Shown: positions 46,807 to 54,880 of the stretch, piece after piece
How positions within the stretch are numbered: the first letter of the stretch is position 1
Layout: each line of letters begins with the position of its first letter
Source of the DNA: Actinomadura soli
GTDB taxonomy: Bacteria; Actinomycetota; Actinomycetes; Streptosporangiales; Streptosporangiaceae
NCBI RefSeq assembly: GCF_005889715.1
Contig: NZ_VCKW01000009.1
Span: 1 to 60,698, forward strand
Reading direction: 5' to 3'
Length of the DNA stretch: 60,698 nt
Program-made: the position numbers and the translations under genes
Notes under the pieces: model-generated
The model's input: the letters and a program-made list of their open reading frames with translations, nothing else
Told to the model about the DNA's origin: nothing
The model's database searches: none

Positions 46807-47886
46807 CTACTGGACGCCCGCGTCCGCGCACTTGGCGGCGTAGGCGCCCTTGCAGAGGTCCGCCTTCTTGATGAAGCCGTCGTCGACGACCTGCTTGACG
46901 TTGTCCTTGAAGACGGCGATCGGGGTCAGCAGCACCGACGGGACGTCCCGCTTGCCGGTCGGGTCGTTGACCGTCCCGTTCGTCTCGCCCTTCTGGCCGT
47001 TGATCAGGGAGACGGCGAGCTTGGCGGCGGCGTCGGCCTCCTGCTTGACCGGCTTGTAGACCGTCATGCACTGGTTGCCGTCCAGGATGTTCTGGAGGCC
47101 CTCCAGCGTCGCGTCCTGGCCGGTGACGGCGACCTTGCCGGCCTGCTTGTTCTTCTTGAGGATCGACACGACCGCGCCCCCGAGCGCGTCGTTGGCGGCG
47201 ACCACGCCGTCGATCCTGCCCTGCTGCTCGGTCCACATCTGCTCGAAGATCGTCGCGGCCCGGTCCGCCTTCCACTCCGGCACGGCCTGCTCGGCGGCCT
47301 TCGTGTAGGTCGCCGCCTTGTCGAGGACGCTGTGCGCGCCCTGCGAGAACAGGGTCGCGTTGTTGTCGGTGGGCGCGCCGTTCAGGTAGACGATGTTCGA
47401 CTTCTTGTCGCCGAGGCACTTCTGCAGGCCCTTGCCGAGCTCCTCGCCGACCTTCACGTTGTCGAACGACACGTAGTAGTCGGCGACGCCGCCGAGCGTG
47501 AGCCGGTCGTAGTCGATGGTCTTGACGCCCTGCGCCTGCGCCTTGCGCTGGACGGCCGCCGCGGAGTTGGAGTCCAGGCCGTCCACGATCAGGACGGTGA
47601 CGCCGCTGGTGAGCATCTGGTCGGCGATTGTCTGGAAGCGCTGGGCCGAGCCCTCGGCGTTCTGGATGTCGTAGCCGACGCCCGCCGCCTTGAACGCCTG
47701 CTCCAGGTAGGGCCGGTCGAAGCTCTCGTACCGGACGGACGAGGTGGTGTCGGGCAGGATCACGCCGACCTTGCCCTTGGCCGATCCGGAGCCGCCGCCG
47801 GACTCGCCGGAGTCGTCCCCGCACGCGGTGAGGGTGAGCGCCGCGGCCGCCGTGAGGGCCGCCAGGCTGAGGATCCCCTTGCGCAT
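46807..47886 (-). CDS. xylF: Sugar-binding lipoprotein of the ABC transporter (XylF type)
   Basis: 359 residues from ATG 47886, with AAAGGA upstream. Signal with lipobox LTAC; a Gly/Ser linker follows. Periplasmic-binding fold type I: GKVGVILPDTTSSVRYESFDRPYLEQAF, DGLDSNSAAAVQRKAQAQGVKTIDYDRL, SFDNVKVGEELGKGLQ and VVAANDALGGAVVSILKKN, all typical of the xylose-binding branch. It is the first gene of the operon xylF-xylG-xylH-ATPase-ROK. Confidence 0.92.
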   Translation of the reverse strand: MRKGILSLAALTAAAALTLTACGDDSGESGGGSGSAKGKVGVILPDTTSSVRYESFDRPYLEQAFKAAGVGYDIQNAEGSAQRFQTIADQMLTSGVTVLIVDGLDSNSAAAVQRKAQAQGVKTIDYDRLTLGGVADYYVSFDNVKVGEELGKGLQKCLGDKKSNIVYLNGAPTDNNATLFSQGAHSVLDKAATYTKAAEQAVPEWKADRAATIFEQMWTEQQGRIDGVVAANDALGGAVVSILKKNKQAGKVAVTGQDATLEGLQNILDGNQCMTVYKPVKQEADAAAKLAVSLINGQKGETNGTVNDPTGKRDVPSVLLTPIAVFKDNVKQVVDDGFIKKADLCKGAYAAKCADAGVQ

Positions 47887-48351
47887 AGCCCGGGTCCTTT
47901 CTGGGGGTGGCCGCGCCGTGCCGCGGCCGGGGGGTAAGGCCGAGATGTCGGTGTCCGAGGCCACCGACGGGAATGTTGTGCCCCGCAACATATGTCGGCC
48001 TTGTCCGTCACGCCAGACCCGTCGCCCGGTTGATTTGTTGTTGGCGATAACAATCATGTAACCGCGAGATCAACCCGGCCCTGCCCCTGTGCCGAGCCCG
48101 CGCGCACTCGCCACCGCGCCCGCATCCGTGCCGGGCGCGGCGCATCCCGAATGTTCGGCGCGTCAACATTCCCCCCGCCCGGCGCGCAGCCGCACAGGGA
48201 GATCCGCCGGGGTCCGGGAGACCGGCCGGGGTGGCGAGATCGGCGATTGGCAGATCAGGCGGATAGCGAGACCGGCGTGCGGCGGATCAGGCGGGCGGCA
48301 AGACCGGCGTGTGGCGGATCAGGCGGGCGGCGAGATCGGCGGGTGGCGGGA
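47887..48351. other. Intergenic region upstream of the sugar operon
   Basis: 465 bases without a gene. From left: the xylF leader and Shine-Dalgarno, the two TTG/CAA operators, about 170 bases of GC-rich sequence with no clear signal, then a 4 x 32-bp tandem repeat at 48234-48361. Confidence 0.7.
47973..48053 (-). promoter_or_regulatory. ROK-type operators upstream of the sugar operon
   Basis: ATGTTG-N7-CAACAT (47973-47991) is a perfect inverted repeat 87 bases upstream of the xylF start. TTGTT-N6-AACAA (48038-48053) is a second. Both have the TTG...CAA form typical of ROK repressors. The ROK gene at the end of the operon is the natural candidate to bind them. Confidence 0.55.
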
Positions 48352-48361
48352 TCAGCGGGTG
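48234..48361. repeat. Tandem repeat, four 32-bp units
   Basis: Units at 48234-48265, 48266-48297, 48298-48329 and 48330-48361. Each begins GCGAGAyCGGCG (GCAAG in unit 3), continues with a variable TGGCGG core and ends near GATCAGGCGG. Units 2 and 3 differ at only two positions. A fifth partial unit starts at 48362. The array runs into the 3' end of the small gene at 48352, giving its last codons. There are no spacers, so it is not CRISPR. Confidence 0.8.
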
Positions 48362-48648
48362 GCGAGGACCCGCGCGATGCGGGCGGCCGCGCCGGACGCG
48401 TCATCGGCGGGCACGATGCGCTCGGCCCAGGACCACCAGTACCACCAGCCGTCCGCGGCCTGCTCCGCCAGGACGTTCTCGGTCAGGGCCGACGCGTCCG
48501 GGTTCATCACGTGCAGGACGGGCGACTGGTCGCGGGGCAGGACGATCCGCACCCGGAACCCGCGCTCGACCAGCGCGTCACCGAGCTCTTCCAGATATTC
48601 GATCCGCGTCTTCGACGGCGCGGCGGTTCCCGTATCGTCAGGCGTCAT
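48352..48648 (-). CDS. Small hypothetical protein with Trp-rich motif
   Basis: 98 residues from ATG 48648, preceded by GAGGAACCGAGG-like sequence. TRIEYLEELGDALVERGFRVRIVLPRDQSPVLHVMNPDASALTENVLAEQ is followed by DGWWYWWSWAERI. The final residues (RVLATR) are encoded by the tandem repeat. I have seen this type only as hypothetical in actinomycetes; it may bind a partner through the aromatic patch. Not a recognised domain. Confidence 0.65.
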   Translation of the reverse strand: MTPDDTGTAAPSKTRIEYLEELGDALVERGFRVRIVLPRDQSPVLHVMNPDASALTENVLAEQAADGWWYWWSWAERIVPADDASGAAARIARVLATR

Positions 48649-48883
48649 CCTCGGTTCCTCACGGCAGTTCCCCACGGACTCCGCGCGGCCCGACGAGATC
48701 CCAGCCTCCCGCTTCGTCCGCCCGTGTGCAAGCACCGCCGGCCGGTCGGCCCGGCCATTGCCCCCGCCGCCCGCCCGGCCTGCCCGTTCGCGGGCCCGGC
48801 GTTCGGGGCGCGTTTCGGACGTCGGCGAGCGGCTATCCGGGATATCTTGCGCATAGCAGATGAACATGACTTGGGGGCGACGT

Positions 48884-49588
48884 ATGACGCTGGGCCCGGA
48901 TCCAGCAGCCGACCCGGACGCCACTCCGATCTTCGGTGTCCCGGCGGGCGCCGCACCGGGAGCCGCACCGGGCGCCCCGGGAGGCGCTCCAGGCCCCGGG
49001 CAGGCGCCCCCGCCTGCCAGGCCCCGCGCGGGCGGGCGGACGTGGCACCGGTTCCACTACGCGGTCGGCGTGTTCCTCATCGCGTACGGCGTGACGGGGC
49101 TGCTGAGCGGCTTCCTGCTGTGGAGCGACCGGCAGGACGAGATCGACGGCTACTTCGCCTCCGGCCCGGCGACGGGCATGCTCGTCCTGGTCAAGCTGGT
49201 CGAGGGGGCGCTCGTGCTGTGCGCGGTGGCGGGGGTGGCGCTGCGCCGCGACATCCTGTTCGTGCCGTCGACGGCCGGGTGGATGGCGGGGTTCGCGATG
49301 TTCGCCGTCCTGGACGTGTTCACCGGCAGGTGGGGCGGGCTGGCCGAGCACCTGCTGTACCTGGCGGGATTCGTCGTCCTGCTGTTCCTGTCGTACGGGC
49401 TGAGCGCGAAGGCCCAGCTAGCGAGCGCGCCGCGGCAGGAAGGCGACACCCCGCCCGGTGATTCGCCGGACGACGGCTCGTCCAGCGGCCCGCACCGGCT
49501 CACCCGGACGCAGGAGTTCGCGCTCCAGGCGATCAACCGGGCCGCCGCGCTGACCGGCCCGCGGCCCCGCCCCGGGAGACACGACTGA
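48884..49588 (+). CDS. Hypothetical four-helix membrane protein
   Basis: 234 residues from ATG 48884 (GGGGGCG upstream); ATG 48860 is an alternative. N-terminal Gly/Ala/Pro-rich disordered part, then four helices: HYAVGVFLIAYGVTGLLSGFLLW, GMLVLVKLVEGALVLCAVAGVAL, STAGWMAGFAMFAVLDVF and HLLYLAGFVVLLFLSYGL. The C-terminal 60 residues are hydrophilic. No family recognised. It is just upstream of the M14 peptidase gene, same strand, 53-base gap. Confidence 0.7.
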   Translation: MTLGPDPAADPDATPIFGVPAGAAPGAAPGAPGGAPGPGQAPPPARPRAGGRTWHRFHYAVGVFLIAYGVTGLLSGFLLWSDRQDEIDGYFASGPATGMLVLVKLVEGALVLCAVAGVALRRDILFVPSTAGWMAGFAMFAVLDVFTGRWGGLAEHLLYLAGFVVLLFLSYGLSAKAQLASAPRQEGDTPPGDSPDDGSSSGPHRLTRTQEFALQAINRAAALTGPRPRPGRHD

Positions 49589-49641
49589 TCTTGGCAGAAG
49601 TTGCCCTTGGTGGTGCTTCCGTCCGGTGACACGTTGTCGCC

Positions 49642-52164
49642 ATGAGAGCCCGAAAACTGGTGTCGCCCCTGCTGGTGGCGATGTCCCTGGCGGTCCCCGC
49701 GGCGCTCGCGGTGCCCGCCGCCGCACAATCCCCGACGGCCCCGTCCGGCTGCGATCCGACGCGGACCGAACCGGTCTACCGGGGCAAGGTCCCTTCCCCC
49801 GAGCAGGTCCTCGGTTTCGAACTGGGTGAGCGGCAGGCCACCGCCGCCGAGTCCGACACGTACCTGGAGACGGTCGCCGCCAAGAGCGAGCGGGTGATCT
49901 CCGGGACGCTGGCCAGGACGGCGCAGGGCCGTCCGCTGAAGTACGCCATCGCGGGACGTCCCGAGCTCATGTCCAAGGCCGGGCTGGCCAAGGTGCGGGC
50001 GGAGGCCGGGCTGCTGCGCGACCCGCGCACGCCGCAGGCGCTGGCCAAGCGGATCACCGAGCGCGGCGTCCCGATCCTGTGGGTCAGCGGGAACGTGCAC
50101 GGGAACGAGCCGAGCGGCACCGACGCGGCGCTCAAGGTGCTGCGCGACCTCGGCGACCGTACCGACTGCGCCGCCACGGCGATCCTGGACAACGCGCTCG
50201 TCATCGTCCTGCCGACGCAGAACCCGGACGGCCGGGAGGCGGGCACGCGCCAGAACGCCTACGGCTTCGACATGAACCGCGACTGGTTCGCGCGGACGCA
50301 GCCGGAGACCGACGGCAAGCTGGAGATGCTGAACCAGTACCCGCCCGCGCTCTACATCGACGCGCACGAGATGGGCGGGACGTCGTACTTCTTCCCGCCG
50401 AACGCCGACCCGATCTACCACGAGACGCCGGAGCAGGCGGTCGGCTGGATCAACGACCTGTACGGCGCGGCGATGGCGGCCGAGTTCACGCGGCAGGGCA
50501 TCGACTATTTCAATCGCGACGTCTACGACCTCTTCTACCAGGGCTATGGCGACACGGTGCCGACGAGCGCGTTCCATGCCGCCGGGATGACGTTCGAGAA
50601 GGGCGGCGAGAGCCCGTACCCGGAGCGGGTGAAGGAGCAGTACCTCACCCAGTGGGTGACGCTGTCGGCCGCAGGCCGCAACCGGCATCAGATCCTGAGC
50701 CAGTGGCGGCAGATGACCGTGGACGCCTACGCGCAGGGCAAGGCGGGGAAGCTGGAGCCCAACCAGGTCTACAACCCGCCGAACCAGATCGACCGGCAGG
50801 TGCCCGACCGTCCGCTGCGGAGCTACTTCCTGCGGGACGACGACCCGGCCAAGCGCGACGAGGTGCGCACCATCGTCCGCCGCCTGCAGCGGATGGGCGT
50901 GGACGTGAAGAGGCTCGCCCGGCCGCTGACCGTCGCCGACTTCAAGGCGTACGGGCGGCCCGAAGCGAAGACGACCCTCCCCGCGGGCACGTACTGGATC
51001 TCCATGGCGCAGGGCCAGAAGCACTGGATCCAGGCGATGCTGAACGAGGACTCCTACACGCCGTTCCCGTACTTCTACGACGTGACGGCGTGGAGCCTGC
51101 CGCTGCTGGGGAACGTGTCGGGCGGGTCGTCCGGGGCCGTCCTGCACCCGCGCGCCACCCCCGTGGGGACGCTGCCGGCGCCGCGTCCCGGGCATGACGG
51201 CACGGCGCCGAAGCTCGGTGTGCTGCAGCTGTCGGCGACGTCGTCGGCGGCGCGCCAGTCGGCCGGCTGGCTGCGGCACCGCCTCGACCGCGACTGGAAG
51301 CTGCCGTTCACACTGCTGACCCCGGCGGACGTGGCCGCGGGCAAGCTGGCCGGGGTCGAGGTCCTGGTGACGCCGGACGGCCCGTCGAAGCCCGCCTACG
51401 ACGCGCTCGGCGACACCGGGCGGGCCGCGCTCCAGCAGTGGACGCGGGACGGCGGCCGCTACATCGGCTGGCAGGGCGGCACGGAGCTGGCGGCGCTGCT
51501 CGGCCTGACGACCGCGACGCTGACGGAGCCGGCGTCCGACATCCCGGGCACGCTGTTCCGCGTCAAGGTGGACGGGACGAGCCCGCTCGCCGCGAACGTC
51601 GGTGCCACGGCCTGGAACTTCACGTCCTACGACCCGGTCATGAAGGCGTCCAGCGGGGTCGTCGTGGCGTATCCGGAGCCGGACTCACCCGACTGGTTCG
51701 TGTCCGGTTTCGAGCAGGGCGCGTCCGAGCTGGGCGGCACCGCGGCGGTCGTGGACCAGCCCGTCGGCGCGGGACGGTCCGTGCTGTTCGCGGCGGAGCC
51801 CAACTTCCGCGCGTTCACCGACGGGACGGCCACGCTGCTCTACAACGCGATCCTCGGACCGGACCCGGCCAAGGCGCGGGCCCCGCAGGCGGGCGCCACC
51901 GCGAAGGCGGCGGAGCGGGCGGCGGCGCTGCCGTCGCATGAGTCGCCGTTCCGCGTCTCGGTGAGGTCGGCCGACGCGGCGAGGGCGGCGTCGGTCCTGC
52001 GGTCGGCCGGCGCCCGGTGGGCCGAGAGCCGCAGCGGCGACGTCGTCCACTACGTGATCGACAACCCGCGCGGCCTGCCGACCGATCACCACCCGTTCGC
52101 GGGACGGCTCCCGTCCCTCATCCGGAAGGCGGGCATCGACCCGATCGCGGTCACCCTTCCCTGA
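49642..52164 (+). CDS. Secreted M14-family zinc carboxypeptidase
   Basis: 840 residues. Signal peptide 1-29 (LLVAMSLAVPAALAVPAAAQ). The zinc site is HGNE (H153, E156) and H242 in ALYIDAHEMGG; NPDGRE and GFDMNRDWF carry the substrate-binding Asn/Arg, and E319 in MTFEKGGESPYPERV is the likely catalytic glutamate. From about residue 440 there is a second region with TLPAGTYWISMAQGQKHWIQAMLNEDSYTPFPYFYDVTAW, usual in these large actinomycete M14 proteins, then a class I glutamine amidotransferase-like fold (VEVLVTPDGPSKPAYDALGDTGRAAL). It probably trims peptides outside the cell. Confidence 0.9.
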   Translation: MRARKLVSPLLVAMSLAVPAALAVPAAAQSPTAPSGCDPTRTEPVYRGKVPSPEQVLGFELGERQATAAESDTYLETVAAKSERVISGTLARTAQGRPLKYAIAGRPELMSKAGLAKVRAEAGLLRDPRTPQALAKRITERGVPILWVSGNVHGNEPSGTDAALKVLRDLGDRTDCAATAILDNALVIVLPTQNPDGREAGTRQNAYGFDMNRDWFARTQPETDGKLEMLNQYPPALYIDAHEMGGTSYFFPPNADPIYHETPEQAVGWINDLYGAAMAAEFTRQGIDYFNRDVYDLFYQGYGDTVPTSAFHAAGMTFEKGGESPYPERVKEQYLTQWVTLSAAGRNRHQILSQWRQMTVDAYAQGKAGKLEPNQVYNPPNQIDRQVPDRPLRSYFLRDDDPAKRDEVRTIVRRLQRMGVDVKRLARPLTVADFKAYGRPEAKTTLPAGTYWISMAQGQKHWIQAMLNEDSYTPFPYFYDVTAWSLPLLGNVSGGSSGAVLHPRATPVGTLPAPRPGHDGTAPKLGVLQLSATSSAARQSAGWLRHRLDRDWKLPFTLLTPADVAAGKLAGVEVLVTPDGPSKPAYDALGDTGRAALQQWTRDGGRYIGWQGGTELAALLGLTTATLTEPASDIPGTLFRVKVDGTSPLAANVGATAWNFTSYDPVMKASSGVVVAYPEPDSPDWFVSGFEQGASELGGTAAVVDQPVGAGRSVLFAAEPNFRAFTDGTATLLYNAILGPDPAKARAPQAGATAKAAERAAALPSHESPFRVSVRSADAARAASVLRSAGARWAESRSGDVVHYVIDNPRGLPTDHHPFAGRLPSLIRKAGIDPIAVTLP

Positions 52165-52169
52165 GCCGA

Positions 52170-52207
52170 GCGGCGTGCCGGGCTGCGGGGGCCACCCGGC
52201 ACGCCGC
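52170..52207. terminator. Bidirectional terminator
   Basis: GCGGCGTGCCGGG (52170-52182) pairs perfectly with CCCGGCACGCCGC (52195-52207). It lies between the convergent stops at 52164 and 52214 and can serve both. Confidence 0.75.
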
Positions 52208-52213
52208 CCACTC

Positions 52214-52945
52214 TTACTTACGCACGATCCAGGCGATAGCGGTCATCGTTCCCGGCGGAACCTCGGTGAACCCGCCGTCGCGGACCGCAACCGTCGCCTT
52301 CTTCACACACTGCCGCCACGGGACGTTTTTCGCCGCTGTTTCCCGAGGGGGGACGACCCCCCACGCCCCCCGGTCCGACTTCGTCGGAGTCAGGTGGACG
52401 CGGGCGCCGCCGTCCAGCCACGCGGCCACGTCCTTCCGCCGCCCCTGGCGCAGCAGGAGCTGGGCCGCGTGCCCGCACTGGGCGGCGGCCTTGCCGGTCG
52501 TGATCGTCACGTCCGGGTTGATCGCGATGACCGCGTACGGGGGTTCGGGCGGCGGGCCCGGCTCCTCCGCCTCCGCCAGGTCGAGGCCCGCGACCTGCAG
52601 CTTCGCCAGCTCGGGCGGGACGTCCGCGACCGGGCCCGGCGGGAACGCCCGCACCTGCGCGCCCGCGTGCCCGACGGTCACGCCGGGCAGCGCCTCCGCC
52701 TCCGGCCACCGCACGCCCCGCGCCCGCCGCGTCACCTTCCGGATCCGGCGCGCCTCCCACTCGCGGACGGCGCCGTGCCACTCCCCGTCCGGCTCGGTGG
52801 CCCGGGGGTCGGCGAGCAGCCGGACGACCGCGGTCGCCGCCGCCTCGCAGACCGCGGCGTGCTCGGGCGGGGCGGCCTTCTCGGCGCGCACCACCAGCTG
52901 CATCGCCCAGGGCGGATCGTCGCGGGGATCGAAGTCGGGTCGCAC
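52214..52945 (-). CDS. Pth2-like peptidyl-tRNA hydrolase
   Basis: 243 residues from GTG 52945. The Pth2 motif is TGKAAAQCGHAAQLLLRQG (residues 150-168), and VAVRDGGFTEVPPGTMTAIAW is the C-terminal core. The first 130 residues are an extra actinobacterial domain with VVRAEKAAPPEHAAVCEAAATAVVRLL. Pth2 enzymes release peptides from stalled tRNA. Residues about 191-203 are encoded by a GC-palindrome repeat (52339-52374) and look like an in-frame insertion. No Shine-Dalgarno is seen; AATACT upstream could be a -10 for a nearly leaderless mRNA. Confidence 0.8.
   Translation of the reverse strand: MRPDFDPRDDPPWAMQLVVRAEKAAPPEHAAVCEAAATAVVRLLADPRATEPDGEWHGAVREWEARRIRKVTRRARGVRWPEAEALPGVTVGHAGAQVRAFPPGPVADVPPELAKLQVAGLDLAEAEEPGPPPEPPYAVIAINPDVTITTGKAAAQCGHAAQLLLRQGRRKDVAAWLDGGARVHLTPTKSDRGAWGVVPPRETAAKNVPWRQCVKKATVAVRDGGFTEVPPGTMTAIAWIVRK
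52339..52374 (+). repeat. GC palindrome repeat, copy B, inside the Pth2-like gene
   Basis: TTTCCCGA followed by GGGGGGACGACCCCCC and ACGCCCCCCGG. It is closely similar to copy A at 29654. In the minus frame it is translated in phase, adding a loop of about 13-20 residues between the two conserved Pth2 blocks. Confidence 0.5.
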
Positions 52946-53097
52946 GCGTGGAGTATTCCAAACTCCGCGCGGCTTTCCGGACCCGGATGTGGGTACGGCA
53001 ACTTGTGCCGTCCCTCGGACGTCTTTCCTGTTACGGGCCGAACGGCCCTCGCCGGTCACGGCGGGGGATGGCGGAGCAGTCGGGTCGGAGGTCGCCG

Positions 53098-54168
53098 GTG
53101 ACCAGTGGCGCGTGGAGCGACTCCATACCGGGAGTCGGGACGTACTTCGTGGGGATCGACGTCGCCCCGGGACGCTACCGGTGCGACGACGGCAAGGGCG
53201 GCTGGTGGGTCCGCTTCACCGGCCCCGGCGGAGGCGAGCCGGTCGGCTCGTGGCCGCTGCCCGCCGGGCCCACGGAGATCGAGATCGCGCGGACCGACTT
53301 CGCGTTCGAGACGCACGTGTCCACGTACTGGCACCGGATCGCGCCGCCGCGCGCCCCCGAGGACGGCGTGCCCGCCGAGCCCCGCCCCGTCGCCGACCCG
53401 GCGCTGCGCGCCGATCTCGACACGCTCGTCGCGCGCCGCAGGCCGCTGCTGTGGCTCGCGCCGATGACCGTCCTCGGCCTCGGCCTGCTCGGCTCGCCGG
53501 TGCTCGGCTCGCTGTGGCTGATCGCCCTCGGGATGCTCGCCGTCCTGGTCGCGCTCGGCACCCCGTCGGTCTCCCTCGACCTGCGCCGGGCCCGCGAGCT
53601 CGAACGGCGCCGCGACCGCTACTTCACCCCCGAGGACTTCGACGACGAGGGCCGTGCGCTGCTGGCGCGCGTCCAGGCGGCGGTCGACGCCGTCCAGGGC
53701 TCCGCCGTCAACCGGGACGGCCTGCTGGACGCGGTCGACAACGCCGTCACGCTGCCGCGCCAGGAATGGGAGATCGCGCAGGTGCTGGCGCGGCAGTCGA
53801 CGCTGCGCGCCGACCAGGCGCGGATGGAGGGCGCCTCGACGCTCCCCGAGGTGGCCGCGGCGCTGCGCCCGCTGCGCGACAAGCTCGACATCTCCGTCGC
53901 GGCCGTGACGCGCCGCGTGGAGGCGCTCGAACGCTACGCCGAACGCGCCAAGGAGGCGGACGAGGTCCTGCGCGCCCAGCGGCACCTGGAGACGATCGCG
54001 GAGAAGGCGCACGAGTACGACGAGCTGCTCGCCGACACCGTCCGCGACGACCTGGCCCTCCCCGCGATCGAGCGGCTGACCGAGCAGAGCGACGAACTCG
54101 TCCGCACCCTCCGCGAACGCCTCTCGAAAGCCGCCGAAGCCGCCGAGGAGCTCCCTCCGCCGTCCTGA
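53098..54168 (+). CDS. Membrane protein with N-terminal beta domain and C-terminal coiled coil
   Basis: 356 residues from GTG 53098, which has GGAGG eight bases upstream; ATG 53068 lacks a spaced Shine-Dalgarno. Residues 10-85 form a small beta domain (GTYFVGIDVAPGRYRCDDGKGGWWVRFTG), of the type found in secreted actinomycete proteins. Two helices follow (LLWLAPMTVLGLGLLGSPVLGS, LWLIALGMLAVLVALG). Residues 170-350 are a long coiled coil. The function is unknown; the combination suggests a cytoplasmic or surface sensor anchored in the membrane. Confidence 0.7.
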   Translation: MTSGAWSDSIPGVGTYFVGIDVAPGRYRCDDGKGGWWVRFTGPGGGEPVGSWPLPAGPTEIEIARTDFAFETHVSTYWHRIAPPRAPEDGVPAEPRPVADPALRADLDTLVARRRPLLWLAPMTVLGLGLLGSPVLGSLWLIALGMLAVLVALGTPSVSLDLRRARELERRRDRYFTPEDFDDEGRALLARVQAAVDAVQGSAVNRDGLLDAVDNAVTLPRQEWEIAQVLARQSTLRADQARMEGASTLPEVAAALRPLRDKLDISVAAVTRRVEALERYAERAKEADEVLRAQRHLETIAEKAHEYDELLADTVRDDLALPAIERLTEQSDELVRTLRERLSKAAEAAEELPPPS

Positions 54169-54182
54169 CGTCCGGAGGGCGG

Positions 54183-54767
54183 TCAGAGAATGGCGCGGAT
54201 CTGGGTCGGGGACGTGAAGAGTTCGGCGCGCATCCCGGTCTCGCGGGCGGCGACGACGTTGCGTTCGGTGTCGTCGAAGAAGAGGACGTCGGCGGGGCGG
54301 ACGCCGAGGCGGTCGGCGCAGATCTCGTAGGCGCGCGGATCGGGTTTGGCGACGCCGATGTGGCAGGAGTAGGTGAGCGCGTCGAAGCGGGAGAGCCAGC
54401 CGCCGTGGCGGGCCTCGAAGCGGGGCACGAGGTCGCCGATGATGTTCGACAGGAGGCCGAGGGTGCGGCCCTGGTCGGCGAGTTCGTGGACGAGGGCGAC
54501 CATCGTGTCGTCCACGTCCGTCCAGCTGTCGAGGTCAGCCTCGATCAGCGCGGGGACGTCGGGGAACGCGACGCCGAGGACGCCGGCGACGTCCGCCCAG
54601 TAGTCGGCGCTCGCCCGGCCGGCGTCGTAGGCGGGGCGGCAGGACCAGTAGGCGTCCCAGAACGGGGTCCCCCGGACGCCGGCGATCTCCTCGATCCGCC
54701 GCACGGCCCCGGGGGTCTGCGTGCGGGCGATCACTCCGTACAGGTCGAAAACGATCACATCGGGCAT
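54183..54767 (-). CDS. HAD-family hydrolase, DxYG type
   Basis: 194 residues. VIVFDLYGVIAR has the nucleophile Asp8 with DLYG in motif I, as in haloacid dehalogenase-like members. LGLLSNIIGD is motif II, HIGVAKPDPRAYEICADRLG carries the motif III Lys, and VLFFDDTERNVVAARETGM is motif IV. Possible phosphatase or dehalogenase; the substrate is unknown. Convergent with the coiled-coil gene, divergent from the TetR gene. Confidence 0.9.
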   Translation of the reverse strand: MPDVIVFDLYGVIARTQTPGAVRRIEEIAGVRGTPFWDAYWSCRPAYDAGRASADYWADVAGVLGVAFPDVPALIEADLDSWTDVDDTMVALVHELADQGRTLGLLSNIIGDLVPRFEARHGGWLSRFDALTYSCHIGVAKPDPRAYEICADRLGVRPADVLFFDDTERNVVAARETGMRAELFTSPTQIRAIL

Positions 54768-54804
54768 GCCCCGAGCCTATGCGGGATGCGCGGCGGCCGA
54801 ACGT

Positions 54805-54818
54805 AGCAAGCGCTTGTG
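54805..54818. promoter_or_regulatory. KstR2-like operator
   Basis: AGCAAGCGCTTGTG fits, in all but the last base, the KstR2 consensus AnCAAGnnCTTGnT (recalled from the literature). It lies between the HAD and TetR genes, about 50 bp upstream of the TetR -10 CATAAT (54869-54874). A similar site is at 59111. Confidence 0.6.
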
Positions 54819-54880
54819 CGAGCGCGTACCCTGGAGCCGACGATCGAGCGGGCGACCGGGCGAGACGGCATAATGAGGGG

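Noticed and set aside
48234..48361. CRISPR array
   Set aside because: Units are contiguous 32-bp repeats without unique spacers, and no cas genes are present.
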